Source: Pseudoalteromonas sp. T1lg88 (lineage in GTDB: Bacteria > Pseudomonadota > Gammaproteobacteria > Enterobacterales > Alteromonadaceae). Taken from it: DNA of 64,000 nucleotides. Both the position numbers and the translations under genes were made by a program. Below, piece by piece: positions 57,073-64,000 of this stretch. Every line of letters starts with the position of its first letter. Within the stretch, counting starts at the first letter, position 1. The stretch is taken from the NCBI RefSeq assembly GCF_002964765.1, contig NZ_PQCF01000026.1, positions 39,296 through 103,295 on the forward strand, read 5' to 3'. The notes beneath the pieces were generated by a model. It searched no databases. It was not told the origin of the DNA and saw only the letters and a list, made by a program, of their open reading frames with translations.

Positions 57073-57140
57073 GCGGCATGGTCAACGACCATCATGATGA
57101 CTGCTATAGAAAAGCGCAGGTTTTGGCTATGTATAAGTAA
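57069..57140 (+). pseudogene. tag: 3' remnant of host tag
   Basis: Reads ACGMVNDHHDDCYRKAQVLA then MYK and stop: the C-terminal end of a Tag protein with the missing zinc ligands (NDH and C). It is in frame with the left fragment when the element is removed, so it is the displaced end of the gene at 49375. Confidence 0.93.
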
Positions 57141-57182
57141 GTAGCTAAGGCGAACTCTTGCGCCTTTTAGTTGGTGAGCGAG
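57141..57182 (+). repeat. REP-like palindrome 1 / original tag terminator
   Basis: GTAGCTAAGGCGAACTCTTGCGCCTTTTAGTTGGTGAG contains AAGGCG/CGCCTT with flanking TAG symmetry. A related copy lies at 58006-58045. It begins with GTAG, as many REP elements do, and directly follows the host tag stop. Confidence 0.5.
57147..57168 (+). terminator. terminator after host tag
   Basis: AAGGCG/CGCCTT forms a 6-bp stem with a 7-nt loop followed by TTTTAG. It would serve the uninterrupted tag gene; it now terminates the remnant. Confidence 0.6.
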
Positions 57183-57188
57183 TAAGTG

Positions 57189-57743
57189 TCAGAAATTGGT
57201 ATTTACACCCAATGTTGAGATTATTTCGTAATAACCGAAAAGCACAAGAATAAAAAAAACAATTAAAATTAGCTCTTGTTTGAAGTGATGGCGTAGATAG
57301 AACAAGCGCTCTTTATGGTGAAAAACGTCCATCAGTTCATCACCAAATCGGATAGACAGAAACGTCCCCACCCCAGACAGCAAAATAACCAGCCAATATG
57401 GAAAAGGTGTGGTTAATATCATTTTCATAGTCTGTGTAACAAATGTTGTTTCATAAAACTCAGGAAGGTAAGACAGCAAGAGCGCATTAATCATAATAGC
57501 AATCAACCAGACTGCTATTTCTGAGAACACCATACGAATACCCAGTAATAATCGAATGGGAAAGTCCAGTAAAAAGCCAGCATCGGCAACCGGAGTGCAA
57601 AGCACAAAGAAGCTCCAGGTAATCAGGGATGCGACCCCGCCTGTCACAAAGTCATACTGGTAAGTTAAATAACCAAAGTAGGATAATAAAATTAACAACA
57701 GTAGTATGAACTTTACCCATACCTGATGCCTAGGATGCTTCAT
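57189..57743 (-). CDS. hypothetical polytopic membrane protein
   Basis: Not recognised; 184 residues with four strongly hydrophobic segments (about 10-27, 33-55, 75-98 and 112-130) plus a final one near 155-175. A basic/His-rich loop (HHKERLFYLRHHFKQE) lies before the last segment. The start ATG at 57743 is the first in frame. AT-rich and without clear operon partners; accessory region. Confidence 0.7.
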   Translation of the reverse strand: MKHPRHQVWVKFILLLLILLSYFGYLTYQYDFVTGGVASLITWSFFVLCTPVADAGFLLDFPIRLLLGIRMVFSEIAVWLIAIMINALLLSYLPEFYETTFVTQTMKMILTTPFPYWLVILLSGVGTFLSIRFGDELMDVFHHKERLFYLRHHFKQELILIVFFILVLFGYYEIISTLGVNTNF

Positions 57744-58144
57744 TAACCGCTCCTACTTAACTATTTGAATGCCAGAAGAAATACGCCTTTAGAATCCGAC
57801 CAAAAGCATCAACTTCTTAAGCCCGTTTCTCGTTACATCGAGCGAGCTTTACCAGTAACGACTTTTTCGCAAGCGTATTTAATCAATAGTAGAAAAAGAG
57901 GAAGGTTTCCGCCTGTCCAAGGCTAGCAGAGGCGTTAATTAACAACTCGCAGCCAATATCACTATTGTTAGCCCGATCATTTGCGATGAGCTTGAGTTTA
58001 TAAATAGCTGAGGCGAGCTGTTACGCCTTTTAGCTGGTGAGGGTGAAACGCAGCTGAAGTGCACTAACTCAGACACCCACTCCAAAATTTCACACTTCCA
58101 GACTCATTGACTACACTTTGAATGTTCGACTCAAGGAGGAGTGG
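57744..58144. other. gene-free region before the RAYT gene
   Basis: No gene is supported. It contains REP-like palindrome 2 (58006-58045) and the transposase leader block (58071-58132) that recurs at 33428-33480. AAGGAGG at 58133-58139 is the transposase ribosome site. Confidence 0.5.
58006..58045 (+). repeat. REP-like palindrome 2
   Basis: ATAGCTGAGGCGAGCTGTTACGCCTTTTAGCTGGTGAG pairs AGCT-GAGGCG with CGCC-TTTTAGCT and is closely similar to the repeat at 57141-57182. It lies about 100 nt before a RAYT gene, the usual association for REP elements. Confidence 0.5.
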
Positions 58145-59121
58145 ATGATGGCAACGCCTCGGAAAAACCAAATTAGTCTGGCTGATACCCCCTATTATCA
58201 CTGCATCTCTCGTTGTGTACGGCGGGCGTTTTTATGTGGCATAGACGCACTGACCGGCCGCTCTTATGAACATCGCCGCGATTGGGTTGAAAGTAAACTG
58301 TTGCAGCTAGCGCAAATTTTCTGCATAGATGTATGCGCTTATGCAGTAATGAGTAACCACACCCATGTGGTGTTGTATGTGGATAAGCCTAAAGCCCAGC
58401 ACTTAACGGATAAAGCCATAGTGCTGCGTTGGCATAAATTGTTTAAAGGCACCGTGCTCTGCCAACGTTTTGTGCAAGGAGAGCATCTTGATACAGCAGA
58501 GCTTGCCGCGTTGCACAGTCGTATCTTGATTTATCGGGAGCGTCTTAGTGATATCAGCTGGTTTATGCGTGTCCTCAATGAAGGGATTGCCCGTCAAGCC
58601 AATCGCGAAGATGACTGCACCGGCCGTTTTTGGGAAGGGCGTTTTAAGTCCCAGGCCCTCCTTGATGAAGCTGCCTTGGTTGCCTGTCTAGCCTATGTGG
58701 ACTTAAACCCGATCCGTGCAAAGGCTGCTGATTTACCCGAACAATCCGACTACACTAGCGTGAGAACTAGAATCGCTTCAGCAAAGAAGGGTCAGCAACC
58801 CACTACCTTAATGCCCTTTGTTGGTAATCCACGCAAAAACATGCCTAAGGGGTTGCCTTTTGAGCTACAGAGTTACTTAGAGCTGATTGAATGGACAGGA
58901 CGCTGTATGCGCGAAGATAAGCCAGGGCATATTTCATCAGATGCAGCCCCCATACTTCAGCGCCTCGATATTTGCCCGAAAACTGGCTAGCGCTTACGAC
59001 TTCATTCACCAAGGTCTTTCACGGTGCGGTAGGTAAGGAGCAAGCCTTAACAACCTACTGCCAGCATCAACACCGAAAGCGACGTGTAGATTTAAGTAAT
59101 AGCCAAAGCTTATTCGCTTAA
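58145..59121 (+). pseudogene. REP-associated tyrosine transposase (RAYT), C terminus out of frame
   Basis: Y1-type (IS200-like) transposase. The HxH metal motif is HTH in VMSNHTHVVLY (72-74) with family segments CISRCVRRAFLCG, FWEGRFKSQALLDEAALVACLAYVDLNPIRA. The main frame stops at 58990 after ICPKTG. In the -1 frame from 58978 the sequence continues NWLALTTSFTKVFHGAVGKE and on to a stop at 59121, which is the usual RAYT C-terminal pattern (WL..T..F...FHGAVG...L..Y). Hence a one-base deletion or frameshift near CCCGAAAACTGG. ATG 58145 has AAGGAGG 5 nt upstream. The shorter protein may still fold. Confidence 0.82.
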
Positions 59122-59389
59122 GTGTTACTTTCCTTCCCTATGATTGAGTCCTTAACCGAAGTGTCGATTTCGCACGTCCAGAATTTACGACAATGACAAA
59201 AACGAAGGGGAAATCCACTAACAACCGCTTGTTCTGATTGAACTCGCTTTAAAAATGTATTTTCTTGTTCCGTTGCACAAGCTCAATTCTTAAAGTGGGT
59301 GTTTTGTTTGTTTTGGTTTTAATTGTTTTATTCTTTTGTAGAGGATGCTAGTTTGAGTCAAATAACGCGTTTATATAAAGGGATTTATT
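59122..59389. other. gene-free stretch before the esterase gene
   Basis: AT-rich sequence with no supported gene, RNA or repeat; it presumably holds the esterase promoter. Confidence 0.4.
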
Positions 59390-60586
59390 GTGAGTCTTCT
59401 AAAGCCGACCTGCGCTCTGCTGATGACTTTTTTTGTCGCCACGCTGACCTCAACCATGACTTTGGCTCAAGAACAGCCAGATAACATCTACAGTCAACAC
59501 ACCGAAATCATACAGTCAAAAGTGCTTGGTGAAGAGCGCAGCATCCTGGTGCAATTACCTAAAAGCTACCACACCAACCCTGACAAGGTGTACCCGGTAA
59601 TTTACCGCCTAGATGGTGCCAGTAATGTCCCCCTGCTTACGGCGGTTATAGAGCGCTTACAGAATGCCCAATCAGCTCCCGAGGTTATTATTGTCGCCAT
59701 AGAAAATACCAACCGCCTGAGAGATCTTTATCCCACGGTAAACCAAGACCCAAGGGGGCCGGTCGGACTCGGTGGCGGTGGCGCCAAGTTTTTGGATTTT
59801 TTCGAACGTGAATTAATCCCTTTGGTCGATAATAAATACCGTACCCATGACTTTAGAGTCATTGCCGGCGCTTCCGCAGCCGGAGTCTTTGCCCTTTATG
59901 CGCTACAAACCAAGCCCGAGCTTTTTCAGGCCCATATCGCCTATAGCCCTGCGGTGTGGTGGAACCATGGCGCGTCGGCAAAGAGTACCAAGGAGTTCAT
60001 TGCCAAAGCAAAAACGCTTAATAGCTATGTGTATATGAACATAGGTGAAGAAGGTGGCGATATGCGCGCTGTGTATGATGACTTGCATAAGTTTATGATG
60101 GCCAATAAACCCAAGAATCTGACCCTGGTCACCAACGCCTTCGACGATGTAGCGCACGCACTGACATCCAGCGCCGGCATATTCAATGCGTACCATCATT
60201 TATTTATGCCCAGGGCCATGCCGGTACAAGCATTCACCGGCGAGCTGGACTCTATTACCGACTACTACGCTCGCCTTTCACAGCAATACGGCGAACAGAT
60301 AGCGCCGCCGGAACAGGTAATAAGAGAACTGGGTTACTACTTTGTCTTTGAAGATGACTTTACAACGGCAATAAAGCTATTCAAGTTTAATATCGAATTG
60401 CACCCTAAGTCCGCCGATGCATATAACGGACTGGCCTTTGCCTATGAGCGCAACGGACAATATAAGGACTCACTGCAACAGGTTAATATGGCCTTAGAGC
60501 TGTCCAAAGAAGACGATGCTGGTTATGACTTCTTTATCCAACGTCGCGATAGATTGCTTCCGTTAGTGAAGGGCACGCAAAGTTAA
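59390..60586 (+). CDS. secreted esterase-D-like alpha/beta hydrolase with C-terminal TPR
   Basis: Protein of 398 residues. A signal peptide ends near LAQ (about 25-27). The esterase domain (30-280) shows YPVIYRLDGASN, the nucleophile elbow GASAAG (S162) and a late His in FDDVAHA, as in the putative esterase (IroE/Fes-like) family. The C-terminal 60 residues contain one TPR-like motif (SADAYNGLAFAYERNGQYKDSLQQ). It uses a GTG start at 59390. The substrate is unknown. Confidence 0.85.
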   Translation: MSLLKPTCALLMTFFVATLTSTMTLAQEQPDNIYSQHTEIIQSKVLGEERSILVQLPKSYHTNPDKVYPVIYRLDGASNVPLLTAVIERLQNAQSAPEVIIVAIENTNRLRDLYPTVNQDPRGPVGLGGGGAKFLDFFERELIPLVDNKYRTHDFRVIAGASAAGVFALYALQTKPELFQAHIAYSPAVWWNHGASAKSTKEFIAKAKTLNSYVYMNIGEEGGDMRAVYDDLHKFMMANKPKNLTLVTNAFDDVAHALTSSAGIFNAYHHLFMPRAMPVQAFTGELDSITDYYARLSQQYGEQIAPPEQVIRELGYYFVFEDDFTTAIKLFKFNIELHPKSADAYNGLAFAYERNGQYKDSLQQVNMALELSKEDDAGYDFFIQRRDRLLPLVKGTQS

Positions 60587-60633
60587 CTGGCTTACAAGGC
60601 CGCGATAATCAACTTTAGTTTGAAAAGGAAATC

Positions 60634-60933
60634 ATGGGTGCATTTGTATTTTTATACTTCTTTCTAATTTTCTATGCACTTGCAATTAGGTTTGCATCTA
60701 GAAAAGAGTTCTCTTCTGGTCATGTTAGTTGGGCATATAAATTACAAGCTTTAACTTGTGTTGCTATTACAGCATTAACTAGTGCATCAATTGCATTTCT
60801 TTTTGCTCAAAATATAGCCGAATGGTTCTATCAGTTTATACCTGCATTTATTGTGGCAGTCATTGTTGCTGCAAATAAGCCTATTGATTACAGTGAAATT
60901 CAAACTAACAAGTTGTTAAAGCAGGACAAGTAA
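60634..60933 (+). CDS. hypothetical small membrane protein
   Basis: Not recognised; 99 residues with three hydrophobic segments (2-18, 36-56, 66-83) and a charged tail. AAAGGAAATC precedes the ATG at 60634. Markedly AT-rich compared with neighbours, suggesting recent acquisition. Confidence 0.6.
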   Translation: MGAFVFLYFFLIFYALAIRFASRKEFSSGHVSWAYKLQALTCVAITALTSASIAFLFAQNIAEWFYQFIPAFIVAVIVAANKPIDYSEIQTNKLLKQDK

Positions 60934-61012
60934 AGCTAGGCTGGCGCTAATTTTAGCCGAGCTGAACCTGCCCATCATGCGGATGTTATATCTCTAAGGA
61001 AGGAGTTACCTC

Positions 61013-61342
61013 ATGGAAGAAGAATCGACGTTTATTTCCTTTGCATTGTTTACGCTCTTGGCAGCCATTAGTCCCATTATTTTGGCCATTATTGCAAGCG
61101 TGAAACTACACAGAACCTTTGGCAAGGGAGCCATCTTTTTTCTTAGCATTGGAACCATCCTAATAGGGTTGCTGCCGCTCGACACGCTCGCGACGGTTGC
61201 ACTATCAAGGTTGGATACCGACCTACTTGCTAAAGCTATGCTCTATAAAAGCTATGTTGTCATGGCGTTGACTTATCTGGGCTCGGTCTCTATCTCAGTG
61301 GGCATTTTAATGCTGTGCCACCAGTATCAAACAAAGCCCTAA
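61013..61342 (+). CDS. hypothetical small membrane protein
   Basis: Not recognised; 109 residues with three hydrophobic segments (about 8-29, 37-55, 80-101) and short polar loops. AAGGAAGGAG lies just before the ATG at 61013, a strong ribosome site. Appears to be an independent accessory gene. Confidence 0.62.
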   Translation: MEEESTFISFALFTLLAAISPIILAIIASVKLHRTFGKGAIFFLSIGTILIGLLPLDTLATVALSRLDTDLLAKAMLYKSYVVMALTYLGSVSISVGILMLCHQYQTKP

Positions 61343-61481
61343 CCATGCCGCTTGGGAAGTATTCACTCTCTTCAGCCCGTAGATTGTGCCACCTCGCTAC
61401 CCATGCTGGTTTTAGCACAGCCAACAAGGTAAGCTAACTTCAAGGACTGAATAATAACCTATTATAAAGAAAGGAAAAATT

Positions 61482-61952
61482 GTGCACCCAAATAGAAATG
61501 CAATCGCTTTTGGTGGTCTGGTGGCCACAGTTTTATTCTTTGTGATATTAATCATACTGGCCTTATGGGCTTGGCCTAAATACAAAGTATATAAATTAGA
61601 AATGAATGGTATTGCCGCATTAAAAGAGGCGGAATGGAGCAAGCAAATCCTCATTGAAGAGGCCAAGGCAAGAGAGCAAGCGGCACTCATGCAAGCAAAA
61701 GCACGGGTCACATTAGCCCAAGCCGAAGGTGAAGCCAAGATTGTTCAAGCAAAAGCCGAAGGCCAAGCAGACATTGAAAGAGCAAAAGCAGCCGCAGAGG
61801 CAAACAGAATCATAGGCGAGTCTCTAAAAGGGAATGAAGCTTACCTGCGTTATGTCTGGATTAAAGGCCTGCAAGAAGGCAATGGCGAGCGCATATACAT
61901 CCCCACCGAGGCTGGCCTACCCATACTCGAAGCGGGCAAAGCAGGAAAGTAA
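61482..61952 (+). CDS. membrane-anchored coiled-coil protein (SPFH/Band 7 tail-like)
   Basis: Protein of 156 residues with one N-terminal membrane helix (about 8-30) and then an Ala/Glu/Lys-rich helix (45-120) with heptad-like repeats (EEAKAREQAALMQAKARVTLA, shortened here, then AEGEAKIVQAKAEGQADIERAKAAAEANRI). That pattern resembles the C-terminal coiled coil of stomatin/HflK-type proteins without the Band 7 domain. It uses a GTG start at 61482 with AAGGAAA upstream. Function unknown; it might pair with a membrane protease. Confidence 0.72.
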   Translation: MHPNRNAIAFGGLVATVLFFVILIILALWAWPKYKVYKLEMNGIAALKEAEWSKQILIEEAKAREQAALMQAKARVTLAQAEGEAKIVQAKAEGQADIERAKAAAEANRIIGESLKGNEAYLRYVWIKGLQEGNGERIYIPTEAGLPILEAGKAGK

Positions 61953-62113
61953 TCTGCTTTTGGATGAATTGCTAAAACTAGGTAGTTTGTCCAAACAGCT
62001 GGATCTTGTCGCGGTGGCGACGACACCTAACTGAGAAAACCGTTGCCGATGAGTTGCAACTCACTTACACAAAAAAGTATGCTCGGCGGCATCCTTTCCA
62101 GCACCAAGAAATC

Positions 62114-62305
62114 TCAGGGTCGCCAAATAATTCCACAATGGGCTATGGTGCGCATCAAGGCGCGGCGGTAATGCACATTAAACAGCGCCAGGGCGAAGGG
62201 GCCACATAATCCGCCGAGTAGAGCCCAGCGCTTGGCTGGCATGCCTTTGGCGGTAGCAACAACAAATAATAAACTGGCAAACACGACGCTTAACAATAAA
62301 ATCAT
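62114..62305 (-). CDS. small conserved-looking membrane protein
   Basis: A 63-residue frame with two hydrophobic segments (2-16 and 26-41) separated by KGMPAKRWALLGG and followed by a basic tail. The ATG at 62305 has GAGGGGGGG 3 nt upstream; the longer frame from 62341 begins inside that purine run. The K-G-M-x-x-K-R-W-A-L-L-G pattern is reminiscent of small hypothetical proteins in Vibrio and Shewanella, from memory only. Confidence 0.5.
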   Translation of the reverse strand: MILLLSVVFASLLFVVATAKGMPAKRWALLGGLCGPFALALFNVHYRRALMRTIAHCGIIWRP

Positions 62306-62473
62306 AATCCCCCCCTCATTCTCGGGCGGCGACTTTAACACAAAGCTGCTGCTTAATTAACCATACACCCCGCCCTGTTTCTAGAATTCCTAGCTAGGTC
62401 ATTGGTTAGTAAGTAAACTTTTTCAGTTGATTTTATTTCATCTAGAAGCCGATACGCGCCCAAAAGCCTGAGC

Positions 62474-62500
62474 ACAAAAAAACGCAGCATATTGCTGCGC
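62474..62500 (-). terminator. terminator after fadJ
   Basis: CGCAGCA/TGCTGCG forms a 7-bp stem with a 3-nt loop; on the minus strand it is followed by seven T residues. Confidence 0.88.
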
Positions 62501-62526
62501 TTTTCAATCATGTACTTAGGAGGAGA

Positions 62527-64000
62527 TTAGCTGCGAGCCTGTTCCTTGTCTTGCTCTACAGCGTCCTCGGCAACGTCATCGGCAACGTCCTTGGCGACGT
62601 CCTCGGCCAGCTCTTCAGTATCAACTGCTTCGGACTCGTCGTTACTTTCAGCGTCGGCTTTGTCGCTAGCCTCTGCCTTGTTCTCAGCTTCAACCTTGCT
62701 TGTAGCCTCGGCAGCCGCCTGCTCCTGCGGGTAATAACTTCCGCCCTGCTCGGCCATAGCCAGTAAGGCCGCCGCCGGAGTGAAGCTATCATTAAACTGC
62801 GCATAGGTTGCCAGGGTTGAGCACACATTGGCGGCGCCCAGTTTATCCATATAGCTAAATGGACCACCTAAGAACGGCGGGAAGCCAATGCCAAAGATGG
62901 CACCTATGTCGCCATCGCGGGCATTGCTGACGATGCCTTCTTCCAAACAACGAGCCGCTTCGTTGAGCATCTGCACAACACAGCGCTGGGCAATCTCTTC
63001 CTTGTTTAGTTTCGGGCTTAGGGTTACACCCAGGAATTCGTAAACCGACTCGTCTACCTTCTTCTGTTTCTTGCTGTAATCGTAGAAGCCTCGGCCCGAC
63101 TTGCGACCTAGACGCTTGTCGTCGATTAAGCGATTAAACACCTCGGGTGCCTTAAAGCGCTCGCCAAGCTCGGCCTCAAGGATAGGGGCAATCTTAGAAC
63201 CGATATCAATTCCTACTTCATCGAGCAGCGCCAAGGGACCAACCGGGAAACCAAACTCCACCAGGGCCTGGTCTATTTTCTCCACAGGCTCACCGGCGAG
63301 TAACAGGTTTGCCGCCTCGTTCACATAAGGAGCAAGAATACGGTTTACAAAGAAACCAGCCTTGTCTTTAACCACAATTGGCGTTTTACCTTGCTTGCGG
63401 GCAAAGCTCACGGTGCGGGCTATGGTTTGCTCACTGGTTTTCTCGTGGGGAATAATTTCCACCAGCGGCATTTTTTCTACCGGCGAGAAGTAGTGTAAAC
63501 CAATGACATTTTCCGGACGCTGCGCCTGTGCGGCAATTTGCGCTATCGGCAATGAGCTGGTGTTGCTGGCAAAAATGGTGTGCTCTTGGGCGTATTGCTC
63601 AACATCGGCGACCATGGCCTGCTTCAAAGAAAGGTCTTCAAATACCGCTTCGACCACCATGTCCACATGCTTAAAACCGCTGTAATCTGTGGTGCCGGTA
63701 ATGCGGTTCATCTGCTCTTGCAACTCGGCCAGAGACAAGATACGACGCTTACGCTTCTTCTCAAGAATTTTGTAGCTGTAGTTCATGGCACCGGCGATGC
63801 CTTGCTGCGCCACGTCTTTTACTCGGGTGCGCACACCCGCCTTAATGGCGCTGACATGGGTAATACCCGCGCCCATCAGGCCACCACCCAACACCGCAAC
63901 CTTGTCGGTGCTTGGGGCATTATCGGCGCGCCACTCTTTTTTCATCTCAGTGGTGGCAAAGAAGATACCGCGCAGCTTTTTAGAGACATCGCTCATAACC
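62527..64000 (-). CDS. fadJ: fatty acid oxidation complex alpha subunit FadJ, C-terminal part
   Basis: The frame is open to the window edge, and the visible N terminus ([14 protein letters not shown]) corresponds to the middle of FadJ, so the enoyl-CoA hydratase half lies beyond the window. The visible part is the 3-hydroxyacyl-CoA dehydrogenase: NAD-binding [48 protein letters not shown] and [17 protein letters not shown]. Normal FadJ ends soon after the GGSYY region. Here about 65 extra residues follow, rich in Ala, Glu, Asp and Lys with near repeats ([14 protein letters not shown]). In E. coli fadIJ is repressed by FadR; here fadR is frameshifted. Confidence 0.92.
   Translation of the reverse strand, partial: VMSDVSKKLRGIFFATTEMKKEWRADNAPSTDKVAVLGGGLMGAGITHVSAIKAGVRTRVKDVAQQGIAGAMNYSYKILEKKRKRRILSLAELQEQMNRITGTTDYSGFKHVDMVVEAVFEDLSLKQAMVADVEQYAQEHTIFASNTSSLPIAQIAAQAQRPENVIGLHYFSPVEKMPLVEIIPHEKTSEQTIARTVSFARKQGKTPIVVKDKAGFFVNRILAPYVNEAANLLLAGEPVEKIDQALVEFGFPVGPLALLDEVGIDIGSKIAPILEAELGERFKAPEVFNRLIDDKRLGRKSGRGFYDYSKKQKKVDESVYEFLGVTLSPKLNKEEIAQRCVVQMLNEAARCLEEGIVSNARDGDIGAIFGIGFPPFLGGPFSYMDKLGAANVCSTLATYAQFNDSFTPAAALLAMAEQGGSYYPQEQAAAEATSKVEAENKAEASDKADAESNDESEAVDTEELAEDVAKDVADDVAEDAVEQDKEQARS

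Noticed and set aside
62546..62867. Ser/Ala-rich plus-strand frames and a 103-codon minus frame at the fadJ 3' end
   Set aside because: Low-complexity shadows of the acidic repeat tail of FadJ.

Overview
The window looks like the chromosome of a marine gammaproteobacterium, probably an Alteromonadales/Shewanella relative; genus is not resolved. The evidence is the E. coli-like synteny tRNA cluster-ubiF-miaB-phoH-ybeY-corC-lnt, then ybeL-leuS-lptE-holA-nadD-rsfS-rlmH-mrdA-mrdB-rlpA-dacA-ybeD-lipB-lipA, a fadR/dsbB pair, a sixA/M16/fadJ neighbourhood and a LexA-controlled yebG.

Layout. 1-735: three identical tRNA-Leu(UAG) and two identical tRNA-Gln(UUG) genes in a tandemly duplicated block, mixed with decayed tRNA-Leu copies. 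0.9-7.8 kb: ubiquinone hydroxylase, tRNA/rRNA maturation factors and apolipoprotein N-acyltransferase. 7.8-12.7 kb, minus strand: secreted M20 peptidase, FKBP isomerase, Lon-family protease and YbeL zinc-ribbon protein. 12.8-25.5 kb, plus strand: leucyl-tRNA synthetase, LPS assembly, DNA polymerase delta, NAD synthesis, ribosome silencing and methylation, the rod-shape cell-wall machinery and lipoate synthesis. 25.8-43.5 kb: a mosaic of single genes and short operons (frameshifted DUF4382 lipoprotein, ornithine/lysine decarboxylase, two adjacent photolyase-family genes, NYN protein, Hsp20 with a ROSE-like RNA thermometer, redoxin/Kelch/PpiC, glutaredoxin, DeaD, peroxiredoxin, frameshifted fadR, dsbB, ComEA, YebG). 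43.5-49.4 kb: aminotransferase, GAF protein, YciH, SixA, M16 protease and the 3-methyladenine glycosylase gene tag.

The main discovery is a 7.19-kb integrative element (49880-57072) inside the 3' end of tag. Both junctions share the hexamer AAGCCT. Removing the element rejoins the host gene exactly in frame (579 bp, 192 aa). The left host fragment has lost the C-terminal His/Cys zinc ligands, while the element carries its own complete, diverged tag whose stop codon overlaps the right core. The element also encodes a large serine recombinase beside the left end, a second small serine recombinase with inverted repeats upstream, a 1.2-kb gene-free region with a good promoter and a long hairpin-rich transcript, three small unknown genes, and a membrane-protein/DUF2971 gene pair that could be defence-type cargo. 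Joining the two ends reconstructs an attP with perfect 11-bp inverted arms.

57.1-62.5 kb remains accessory: a membrane protein, REP-like palindromes beside a RAYT transposase whose C terminus is out of frame, a secreted esterase and several small membrane proteins. The window ends inside fadJ (minus strand), which has an unusual acidic, repetitive C-terminal tail.

Three genes (DUF4382, fadR, RAYT) are broken by small indels. Whether these are real or sequence errors cannot be decided from the sequence alone.
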